Positions 43,919 to 53,555 of a stretch of DNA of 64,000 nt are shown one piece after another. A model generated the notes under the pieces. The model had not been told where the DNA came from, did no database searches, and was given only the letters and a program-made list of their open reading frames with translations. The stretch's first letter is position 1. Each line of letters begins with the position of its first letter. The translations under genes were made by a program, and so were the position numbers. The DNA comes from Arthonia radiata (taxonomy: Eukaryota > Ascomycota > Arthoniomycetes > Arthoniales > Arthoniaceae), in the NCBI GenBank assembly GCA_002989075.1, contig PSQN01000006.1, positions 744,001 to 808,000 of the forward strand, read 5' to 3'.

Positions 43919-45099
43919 GATGCTTAAGTAGATTCAACTATCAATTCAAACGAACGAGTGACTGTCCTAAGTGTCAGCACTGTCCGCCCGCGAAAAGATG
44001 AAGCGTCGCGAATGATGTGAGATAAACTGCTGCAATATTGACGGGTGGAATGCCACGAGGTAGGAGCTGGGACGATCGTCTCACCTTGGGAGAGATGGAA
44101 GTCGCGATGGTCGTACGCTTCCCTCAAACGAGTGCCTGAAACACGTTGGGCAAATGAGCCTGTTCAGCGCTGGAATGCGCGATGACCGCGAGTGATGAGG
44201 GAAGGAGCTACAGCACAAGAAGAGGAAGAAAGTTGCTGCCGAGTCGGTTGCGGTGGTCGAGCAGCGTGGAAAGTCCCCTGAGGTAAATTGCGGTTTGCTG
44301 TCGACGCGCTAGTCTCCTTTAGGTCAGTAGTCTTGTCCTTCCCCAGATCCCAGACACGCACCTCATTTTCTTCCTCCCTTCTTGTTTCTCTTTCCTGCTC
44401 CCTCGATTTCGGTTTTAGTTTTTGTTCGTAACATCGAGACTGGCTCGCGTTATCATCACTAGCCTTTCCCTAGGCTCACGGACTCCTCAAGGTCATCTTT
44501 TTCTAATCTCTTCAAATTCTACCCCATTCGGTGGCAATCGCACAGCATGCAGTCTCCCGAGATAAGCTGATGCACAAGATCGCTCGGCCACAATTCTGAT
44601 GTAAAACAGCTGTTTTCGCTCGCAGCTCCAGATAAATCCTACACCGTGCTACAAGGTTCTTTGTGCAGCGTGAGCAACTTGGTATCTTTTAGCTTCTCTC
44701 AATTGCGGCTTGAAAGCAAACGGGGTTGAGAGTTAGCAAGACTCAGGATACCGAGTTGAACGCGCTCACGATTTCCAATATACTTATACGCTTCGCGTAG
44801 TGGTTGAACGAAATCGTCAATACAGCCCCTTTCAACGAGCGTTCGCATTTCAGACCATGTGCTTTGAGGCGACGCCGGCGCATCGGCTGCCAGGCACTGC
44901 TCTCGGAACAGCTAAACAGCGTGTGGCAGTACTCAAAGAACTTACCCATGGCGAACCGTATAGCAGTGCTTGGGAGTATGAATGCTCAGCGGCGGCATGT
45001 CGTTCAGAGGGCACAGAAACGAGCATTGAGATGCTGTCCTATCTCTGCATCTTCAGCTTGGGACGCGACTGCATGACCGGCTGTGGAGGCATCTCGTAA
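43919..45099. promoter_or_regulatory. Divergent intergenic region, septin / chitin synthase
   Basis: About 1.2 kb between the septin start (minus) and the chitin synthase (plus). Stretches near 44370-44530 are CT-rich. The unresolved first exon of the chitin synthase probably lies in the right part; a + frame beginning near 44949 (MANRIAVLGSMNAQRRH) is one candidate. Both products act in septum and wall formation, so co-regulation is conceivable but not shown by the sequence. Confidence 0.35.
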
Positions 45100-47815
45100 T
45101 CTCGCAGTATCTTCGCTTTGGATAGCTCTTGCCAGCTGAATTGTTACCGCTCTTACTCAGATGACGCAGACCTCTCATTCACGATCAAATACTCTGCATC
45201 GCTTGGTTCACTAATTTTCGCAGACTGCGCGAATAGCAATTGCGCTCCCGGTACCTGTAAGATGTGGCCTGTCAAGGAGGTATGACCCGGCCTTTGTTTC
45301 GCTGCCCATTTCCGTACTGAACGACAATCATAGATCATCTATGTGTCGATCCTCGGCACGGTACTGGTCATAGCCCTCTTCGAATGGTTCCTTTGGCTCA
45401 TGGCTTTCATGTATTGTTTCGTGAAGGTCCTCGAAAAAGCAGACAACTGGAGCATTCGCATTGCGTCCGTGGCCATGATGAGCATTTTCGTACTGCTACG
45501 GTGCTGAGATGCCGTGGCCATCAATGATACAGCTGCTGAGTACTGACAGCGTCGCAGACTAGCTTTTCTCCCGGTGGTCATCGTCAGTCTACCCTGGACT
45601 GACGAGGTCTCGCGCGGCTTCCCAGAATCAGTCATCGCCGGTCTGCAGTGGTTTGCATTTTCTTGCTTCTCAGCGGTTCTGGTAATACCGTGGCTTTTGT
45701 GCATATACCAGCTCATTACGCATTCTCTTGGTAAAGCAAAGCACATGGACTTTATGGTCGATGACCATTCAGCGCCCAAAGTTGTGGTTGTCATGCCATG
45801 TTACAAGGAGCTGCCGGCTCTCCTCCTGCGGACTGTCAGCAGCGTGGTAGAGAGTATCTACCCAAAGTCATGCATCCACATCTTTCTCTCGTTCGACGGC
45901 GAAGATGAAGACCGTCTCTATCGCGAAACGATCGAAAGGTTAGGGGTGCCCATGGTTCGCAGCACCGGATACCCTATCAGCATCGACGTGGTCTACAAAG
46001 ACGTCCGCATCACAGTTTCACGCTTTGCTCACGGAGGGAAAAGGCACTGTCAGAAGCAGACGTTCAAACTCGTCAACAAGATATACGGGCAGTACATGAA
46101 GGTGAATGACGACATCTTCATCCTCTTCATTGACTCGGACTGTATTTTGGACAAATACTGCGTTCAGAAGCTGTGAGTACATCAGCAAGCACAACTATGC
46201 ATATTGAGTTGCTGACAGCGATCGTAGCATGTACGAAATGGAACTCAAGCCAGGCTCGAAACACAACATGCTGGCGATGACCGGAGTCATTACCTGCACG
46301 ACAGATCGGATATCACTGATCACGCTCATGCAAGACCTCGAATACGTCCACGGTCAGCTCTTCGAGCGCTCTGTCGAGTCCGCGTGCGGTGCTGTGACCT
46401 GTTTGCCAGGAGCTTTGACCGTACTAAGGGTCTCTGCCTTTCGCGGCTTGGCTAAGGAGTACTTTGCAGACAAGGCAGAACAGTGCGAGGATCTTTTTGA
46501 CTACGGCAAGTGTCACCTGGGCGAGGACCGATGGCTAACGCATCTGTTCATGATTGCCTCAGAGAAGCGGTACCAAATTGGTGTCACCACCGCCGCTTTC
46601 TGCAAGACGGAAGCGGTCAGCACTTACAAGGCCTTATTGAAGCAGCGTCGCCGCTGGTTCCTTGGCTTCGTCACCAACGAGGTCTGTATGTTGACTGACA
46701 AGCGCGTCTGGAAGCGATACCCGTTCTTGTGTCTGATCCGCCTGGCTCAAGATACGATTCGGACGACCGGCTTGTTCTTCTTTGTCGTGATCATTGCTCT
46801 TCTCACGAACTCACAACAAACCAACAACCTACCAATGGGCTTCGTCATTATAGCGCTAGGCCTCAATTGGTTGCTAATGGTCTACTTCGCGGCCGCCCTA
46901 GGCCGCTGGAAGATGTTGCTATATCCAGTGCTTTTCATTCTCGGTCCGTTCTTTGATTGGACGTACATCGTCTACGGCATTCTGACAGCGGGCCAACGTA
47001 CATGGGGTGGACCCAGGGCAGACGCGGCGCAGGCTGACGTCTTGACCTCACCTCAAGAAGCCATCGAGTATGCTGAAGAGGCTGGAGACGATCTCAACGT
47101 TGTACCTGAGACCTTCCGCCCAGCGATTGAGAGTCAAGCGCTCGGTCTCGGTGTCAAGCCGTCTCGCGTCTCTTTACAGCCTTCAGAGCGTCTAGAAGGT
47201 CGCTTTAAAGGCGCACATCAGGAGCAGCGGCGACTGCTATCTGGAGGCTCTGACTCGGAAGACGTTACTCAAGACACTGGTGTTGGGCATCCACTCGCAC
47301 GTCAGCCCGGACGCAGAGCCCACAGTGCTGAGCCTCCCCGTGGCAGCGTGGAGTCTGCCAACAGCCTGTTCGTGGACACTCGGCAGAGTGTGCACCTGCC
47401 TCGGCGTGCCGAAAGCCTCAACACGTTGAAAGATGGCGAGGTGGAGCACAACAATGACACAGGCCCTCGCTCCCTAACACGAGACATAACCGGGAGTCGC
47501 GCTCATCCACCTAGCGCCAGCAGCGCTCTGACTTCGTTGCGGCTCAGCCAGACTCATTTGGAAGTGCCGTCGCGCATCAAACATCGCAATAGCTTCAATA
47601 GGCTTTCTAGCAGCACCAGCGTGTTGAAGGCTGCGAAGCGGAACACGGCAGATGGAGAGCCAGTGGCCGGCGATGGACAAAGCGGTCAGATGATCGATGC
47701 TGGACTGAGCGATGCTGAGACTCTAAGTCAGGACACGCCAATGTCCTCCATGGACGAAGCAAGCATACCATTAGTGAAGCTTGCAAAATCACACGAAAGC
47801 ATCAGCAAAGCCTAG
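45100..47815 (+). CDS. Chitin synthase, class VI (5' end unresolved)
   Basis: Plasma-membrane enzyme polymerising UDP-GlcNAc into chitin. Supported exons: an exon ending at 45279, then 45334-45500, 45558-46172 and 46228-47815; introns are 54, 57 and 55 nt. The first supported exon reads FTIKYSASLGSLIFADCANS ... CKMWPVKE, which matches the conserved class VI N-terminus, but I could not fix the start codon; an in-frame stop near 45097 means at least one more upstream intron or a later start. Catalytic motifs are present: MPCYKE, SFDGEDED, IDSDCILDK, CLPGALTV, GEDRWLTHL and QRRRW. The core closes with YGILTAGQRTWGGPRADAA, characteristic of class VI. About 260 residues of Ser/Arg-rich tail follow. 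Class VI is restricted to filamentous fungi. Confidence 0.85.
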
Positions 47816-47909
47816 CAAAGATGAGCCAGCCCAGATCGCTGAGTATCGCCCACTGAAGCTCTTTCAGAAGACAAGAACCATGTACATATAATAGCACATC
47901 TATTGGGTA

Positions 47910-49568
47910 TCACATCGGCTCCCACTTCTCCTCCAGCCACGCCCTCACCTCACCAGTATCGTAGCCCGCCTCCCTCATCTTCCCCAGCAGAGCCCACGCT
48001 CGCTCATCGCCCGCCTTTGTGCACGCTTCGATCATCTCCCTCAGCGTCTCTGCGCGCGGCACCCAGCTTTTGCCTTCCATTTCTTTCAAGTAGCGGAATG
48101 CGTCTTCGTAGGCGTATTTCTCTTCGTCTTCCTTGCCGTCCTTCTCCTTGTGTAAAGCGCCCTCAATAACGCTGCTGCCTACGCTCCCGCTCTCAGTCCC
48201 CTTTCCACCCCGTAAGCATACGGAGATCAATCGATCGTATGTCACTGCGTTCGGTCGCACGCCTAGCGCTACCATCTCGCTTGCTAGGAACATCGCTGTG
48301 CCTTCCGTACTGCCCACCACCGCACACCCGCCCAGCAAAATATTGAAGGTATGAATACTCGGCCCCGCCTTACACAGCCCACTCAACCCCTTGTACAACG
48401 ACACCGCCCTCTCCAACCGCTCTCCACTTACCTTCGCATCCACAACCGCCGACCCGCTCGCAAAGTGCACGCAACTCTCAATCAGCGTGTCCACCACCGC
48501 CACGGGTATCTCCGTCGTCTTCCGCAGCGCCTGCAGCGACCGATACACCACGTCTATCCGCCGGTCATCTTGTATCAGACACCGCAGCAGGCCCCGCGTG
48601 CTCGCGCGCGTTACGTGTAGCCCGGCCGTTCCCATCGCGCCGAGGATACGCACGGCTTTCTCGAGAACCCGAATGCTCGTGCGCGCGTTCTCGCTTTTCG
48701 CTTCAGGCCGCCCGAGTGATAGGATGGAAGCGGTATGGCTGTCCAGGAGGGCTTCGTAATGCGGGACGCTGAGCACGACGCCCCGATCGTTGAGGAGGGC
48801 GATAACCTTCTCCGCGAGTTCCATGTCCGCGTTCCTTGCGGCAGAGCGCAGGACGGCGAGGCAGTGCCCGTCGGACGGCTTGACTACCGGATTTGCGCCG
48901 TGAATTTGGCGCGCCCAGATGAACTTCATAGACGCGTGGTGGAGGCGCGCGCACGCGGCGTCGAGGAGGGCGTACCATGTGTTTACTTCAATCGTACCGC
49001 CGGCGCCTGTGCGGATCCGATGGTGGAGTAGGCGGAGCGCTTCTTCGAGCTCGTTATGCTGGAGCAGGGAGTGGAGGAGCATGTCGTAGAGCCAGCCTTT
49101 GACTTGTATGCCTTCGTCTTCCATGGAGGTAACGTACTCGAGGGTTTCTTCGAGCTGGTTGTTGCGGCAGAGGGAGACGGCGATGTCGTGGTGTGCGGTG
49201 GGCGTCAGGGGTATCCAGTTTTGAGACATTTGGGAGAGGATGGTGGAGAGCATAAAGGGGGAGGGGTGTACGGCTAGGGCGCGCAGAGCCGCGTGGTAGG
49301 TTGCTGTTGTGGGGTTTGGGTGGAGAGAGAGGAGTTTGGTTATGAGGGCGGTGGAGCCGTTGGTTGGGTGGGAGGAGAGGGCGAGGAGGCGGGTTAGGTC
49401 CGTGGGTGTTATTGGGGTGGTGGGCGTGGTGTTGGAGGTGGTGGGGGTTGTGCCGTCCTCGGTGTTGAGGCGGGCATCTTGAGAGAGCTGGGACGATCTT
49501 GAGAAGGACTCTGAGAGGCCTTCTAGCCTGGTTGGATCGGATGGAGCTGGGGGTGCGTCCTCGATATC
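47910..49568 (-). CDS. Pentatricopeptide repeat (PPR) protein, probably mitochondrial
   Basis: The main exon is open from 49568 and gives 552 residues. A TAG acceptor after a GATACTGAC branch sits immediately upstream, so a first exon near 49620-49690 is likely; one possibility starts MRSLADHTAASTASS, but its donor would be weak, hence I mark only the main exon. After a Ser/Thr/Pro-rich leader come helical repeat pairs with PPR spacing (WIPLTPTAHHDIAVSLCRNN, VKGWLYDMLLHSLLQHNELE, VNTWYALLDAACARLHHASM, PSIHTFNILLGGCAVVGSTE, VRPNAVTYDRLISVCLRGG). PPR proteins bind organellar RNA one base per repeat; a role in mitochondrial RNA processing or translation is the default inference. The transcript RNA cannot be named. 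Confidence 0.8.
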   Translation of the reverse strand, partial: DIEDAPPAPSDPTRLEGLSESFSRSSQLSQDARLNTEDGTTPTTSNTTPTTPITPTDLTRLLALSSHPTNGSTALITKLLSLHPNPTTATYHAALRALAVHPSPFMLSTILSQMSQNWIPLTPTAHHDIAVSLCRNNQLEETLEYVTSMEDEGIQVKGWLYDMLLHSLLQHNELEEALRLLHHRIRTGAGGTIEVNTWYALLDAACARLHHASMKFIWARQIHGANPVVKPSDGHCLAVLRSAARNADMELAEKVIALLNDRGVVLSVPHYEALLDSHTASILSLGRPEAKSENARTSIRVLEKAVRILGAMGTAGLHVTRASTRGLLRCLIQDDRRIDVVYRSLQALRKTTEIPVAVVDTLIESCVHFASGSAVVDAKVSGERLERAVSLYKGLSGLCKAGPSIHTFNILLGGCAVVGSTEGTAMFLASEMVALGVRPNAVTYDRLISVCLRGGKGTESGSVGSSVIEGALHKEKDGKEDEEKYAYEDAFRYLKEMEGKSWVPRAETLREMIEACTKAGDERAWALLGKMREAGYDTGEVRAWLEEKWEPM

Positions 49569-50106
49569 CTACTGGTGTCAGTATCAGTCAATTTCGCGAG
49601 ATGTTTTGCAGGTTTGACGGACGTTCTCGCGATGCTGGACGCTGTAGAGGCGGCGGTATGGTCTGCGAGAGAGCGCATACTTTGTCGCACGCGTGGAAAG
49701 TCTACGCATGCTCCATACTTGTAAGAGTGGAGGTCACGGCGAGTTGTGAAAAATTGGCGATTCTAGCTTGACGTGGAGCACCCTGTCTGCGTCACCTATG
49801 ACTCGTGGAGCAAGAACCAATACCTTTGAAGTACGCAGCAGACGATCATTCTAGACGCCGCACAACGATGGTATGAGACAGAAGAGCGGTTCGCTGGGTA
49901 TCTTGTTACATTTAAGGCCTGACGCAGCGACCAAGCCAGCACTGGCTTGCCTTGAGCAGGTGGCTTTGGCTGTAGTTTATGACTTCGCCAATGCCTGGCG
50001 CACTGCGGAACTCTTCAGCGCGTGTCTGAGCCACGCTCGATTGCTCGTCTCGAATATGCGGGGAGCTCATGCTGCGATCATGCCCGACGGCTGTGCAGAC
50101 TGCTCT
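49569..50106. other. Intergenic region between the PPR gene and LSM4
   Basis: About 540 bp. The left part probably contains the unresolved first exon and promoter of the PPR gene (minus strand). The right part is the 3' flank of LSM4, which ends at 50107. A + frame here and into LSM4 is antisense to the RGG-coding exon and is not credible as a gene. Confidence 0.4.
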
Positions 50107-50651
50107 TTAGCCACCTCGACCACGCCCACGACCCCTTCCACCCCGTCCGCCTCCCCGTCCACCGCGATCACCACGCCCACCAAAGTCGCCACGACCTTCT
50201 CTTCCTCCTCGCTGTGCTTGACGCTGGGCTTGCTCGCGCTGCTGTTGCTCCTTGACCTTCTCGAGCACCGAATCTTCAACTCGAAGGTATTTGATCTGAA
50301 TCGCCTGTCAGCATTGCTACGTATCTCTCATGCTACCAATAGTCGGCACTGGGGCAGTACGCACATTGTTTCCCCTCACGTAGAGCTCCGGCGTCTTCTG
50401 GAAGCGGTCACCCTCAGGACTAGTTTGTATCACGCCCCTCAGGATGAGGTTCATCCATGTGTCACAGTTGAGGAGGGTGCCATTGACGTTCTCGCCATTC
50501 TTGAGCTCGACTAGGATCTGGTGGCCTTGTGCGGCATTGAGGAGGCCAAGAGGAAGCTGCGAGGAGGTGAAGACTGATCAGATGTCTGTCGTTGTGAGAT
50601 GGGTATGCTGATGTGGGGAGTTTGGGGACTGGAAGGGAATGGGCTTACCAT
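50107..50651 (-). CDS. LSM4: LSm4, U6 snRNA / mRNA decay Sm-like protein
   Basis: Three coding exons: 50649-50651 (the ATG alone), 50365-50556 and 50107-50295, with introns of 92 and 69 nt (GTAAGC...CGCAG and GTGCGT...TTCAG). The product is 127 residues. It reads [21 protein letters not shown], with the Sm1 motif through [13 protein letters not shown] and the Sm2 motif in LYVRGNNIKYLRV, then a helix ([20 protein letters not shown]) and an RGG-rich tail of about 32 residues. LSm4 belongs both to the nuclear LSm2-8 ring on U6 snRNA and the cytosolic LSm1-7 decapping activator; the RGG tail is a methylation and P-body aggregation element in other species. Isolation of the start codon in its own exon is supported by the donor and frame. 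Confidence 0.93.
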
Positions 50652-51149
50652 TGTGATGACCGATACACAGCGATGCAGCTGCTACGGCGCGGAACGGTGT
50701 TCGTATGGGCTTCAACTGCTCGCAATACCTCCAACGTGAAACGTCCGAGGTGCTTCGAATGGGCAGAGAGAGCAGTTTGAGGTTCACCTCATAGGGCTGA
50801 GAATAAAGCTTGGCGTTGAGCGAAGAGTCCGTGTCACGGGGGCTGGTTCTACCGACGGGCCACGTTGCAAGATCCGGGGAGAGTCAGCACCACCGGCACT
50901 GGACTGGGGACCTGAGACTACCGCATTGGAGGCTGTGTCAGCATGCGTGCGGAATACGGCTGCCTGAAAAGATGCTCACCGCTCACTCGAGTCTAACACG
51001 CCCTGACACCCCTCCTTCGTCTCGTCTTGTATTCCCCAATGCTCTCTGGCACTCTCCTTGCCATTGACACCTTCACAAGGAGGTGGCGGCTACCTGCTGC
51101 TCCCCGTCCATTCTCATTCTGAAGACATATCAAGATAGTCTAATACAAC
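50652..51149. promoter_or_regulatory. Divergent intergenic region, LSM4 / membrane protein gene
   Basis: About 500 bp between the LSM4 start codon (minus) and the membrane protein start (plus), necessarily containing both promoters. No other feature recognised. Confidence 0.4.
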
Positions 51150-52993
51150 ATGCGTTTCCTCAGAGCGTTGGCCCTATGGCTGGGTCCATCAGTCATTCAT
51201 TCTCGTACCGTCCCCGCCGCTCCTGTTGATGGTGAATTGCCAGAACTGCAAGCACATGAGGAGCCTGGTATGCTCTTACTTCAATTCGTGGAAAAGAGGC
51301 CGTCTGTTGACAAACAAGTTAGATGCCCCTCAAAGTCGTGCTGCCTTCAACGTCCCATGCCAAGCAGATGACGAGGCATTCGTATGTCTCAAAGACGCGT
51401 CACCAATGCCTCCCGCCCCAGCTCCACTAACAGACCTTTTAGGCCTTTTCCTTCCAAGTGCTAGAGCCCTCAAACAGTGCTGCCTGTGGTTCATCTAACG
51501 TCTTGGTCAACGATCAACCTTTGCACCAAGACTGGACTACTCCCCAATGGCTCCGGAGTGGCCAAGGTCGATCCAATGTCACCGTCGCCAGTAGTATCGA
51601 TGACCTGAACCACACTCTTGAGCTTTCCTCGAAGAGTGTATGCATTGCCAGTACTCTCACTGGTGCTGGCAACTCCCCTTTCCCGGCCTCTGAGGGCGAG
51701 GCGATCCAGATCACCTTCGTCCACATCGAGAGCATCGACGGCCGGCCGTCCCTTTCTGAAACTGGCTTCACCGTCTCTTTCGATCACCTTAGACGCCAGA
51801 TCATTGGCGTTCGACCTTCACTCGACGACCTTTCCACCAAACCTAGCGAAGATAGCGACTCTGCATCTATCATCTCGGATGACACCAGCATCGAAGCCTT
51901 CCCCACACCATCCGTCATTAGCGATGAGTCAAGCAAGCTCCAGTACCTTCAGAACGAGCTCGACGCCCTGACCCTCACCGTCTCCAACCAGCAAGCCGTT
52001 GTCGACGGCCTAATCAGCACCGACGACACCAACCCCACCATCAAACTCACCCACTGCCGCGATGTAAAGTGCCTCGCCCAAACAGTCTACCAGCGCGCCC
52101 GCCACTGCGTGCACGTTATCGTCCTCCACCTCACCCCACAAACCCCCCCACCCCCCCACCCAACCATCGATCCCGACTGCTACTGGACGCACACCCGCCA
52201 GTCCCGTATGTTCGCCGCCATGCACGGCGAGAAACTCTGCAGCTCCTCCCCACCACCCTCACCAACTTCAAACACCCCCACCCCCACCAAAACCACCCCG
52301 GCAACCTCCTCCAAAACCGCCTCCTCGGAGCGCCCCTCCGCCACCTTCTCCAGCGGCCACTCTCACCACGCCAACACAGACAAATACCACGCCCTCATCC
52401 TCCCCCTTTCAGCCATCGCCTCCCTCTGCTGTCTCTCCTGCCTAACCCTCCATCTCCACCGCTCCTGTTGCTCTCCCCGCGCTCGCGCGGAACGCGCAGC
52501 CCGCTGCGAAGAACGCCGCACACGCAGGCAGTACGCGCGGCTCGCGCGCGAGCATAAGTTCCGGACGTGGTGGAACCGCCGACTCGGTCGCAACAATCAA
52601 CCGAGTAGTTCAGACTACGAGGAGAAGCGGAGCCTGATTCGCGCCCAGGAACGCGTGCTGGAGGACGCAATGCAGGAGCAGATTCTGCGGATCCGGAGGG
52701 AGGCGGGGGGTGCGAGTGATGAGGAGACAGGGGAGTGTTTGCCGCCGTACAGAAGTCGCGCGGGGAGTGGGCGGCCGCCGAGTTATACGAGTGAGGCTGT
52801 GGATGTGGAAAGTCCGGTGAGAGGGTTGGTGGATGGTGGAGAATGTGGATTGGTTGATGGGTTGGTGGATGATGGGTGCAGGGAGCCGGGGAGGAGGTCC
52901 CCGACGGGTGATACGACACCTGATAGCAGTATTGCGAATCTGAGCCGGAGGAATAGTAGTGATACGCTGCATTCTGGGCTGAGTCTTATATGA
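51150..52993 (+). CDS. Secretory-pathway single-span membrane protein, function unknown
   Basis: Three exons (51150-51267, 51323-51381, 51443-52993) with introns of 55 and 61 nt give 575 residues. The N-terminus MRFLRALALWLGPSVIHSRT is signal-like. The ectodomain contains AFNVPCQADDEAFAFSFQVL and NVLVNDQPLHQDW, a layout I associate with fungal DUF7728-type proteins. It also has a CRDVKCLAQTVYQRARH segment, a Pro/Ser/Thr-rich stretch and one predicted span near residue 376 (LPLSAIASLCCLSCLTLHL). The cytosolic tail is strongly basic then acidic, with a PPYRS...RPPSYTSE pair of PPxY-like sequences that could recruit WW-domain ubiquitin ligases (inference). Family assignment is tentative; the exon structure is solid by frame. 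Confidence 0.72.
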
Positions 52994-53555
52994 CGATGGG
53001 CTCTTGATGACGACGGATGATACGACGCGGTTGGAGGCTGCCACCTTTGGGGATTGGGCGCCCGCGTTGATGATGTACAATTATGAATGAAAGATGCTGT
53101 GGCGTCTATGAACATACACTCAGTACTGTTGTTGTCTGACGCGTCTTCGTTTATACACCTTGTTCCTCTGCAAGCGTCCAACCGCCGAGCGAGTCGCCCT
53201 CATCGGGCCCCCAGTAGACGTGTGGACGTCGAAACACCTGCACCGGTCCTGAAGCTTCCGTTATATTTAATTTGGTCACAGACGAGTCTGGCAGAGAGGG
53301 TCTCACGACCAGAGTTCAGACTCGACCGATCGTTCATCGGCAGCGAAAGGTCCTCAATGTCAGGCAAGGTCCTCAATGTCAGGCAAAAAGGCCTGCTTGT
53401 TGGGACGGGCAGCACGTGCAAGAAACACAGAGCTTGTCACAGCCAGCAGGGAACAGACATCATCTTGATATTTATATCCAGAGCATACATATGCGCTCCA
53501 AAACGCCACATGCCCTCCCAAAACGAGTCTCACCCTCTCCTGTTTTCCATTCTCA
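52994..53555. other. Convergent intergenic region with a short direct repeat
   Basis: About 560 bp between convergent stop codons. Near 53349-53388 a 19-base word beginning GGTCCTCAATG is repeated twice head to tail. Otherwise no gene, terminator hairpin or RNA is recognised. Confidence 0.45.
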
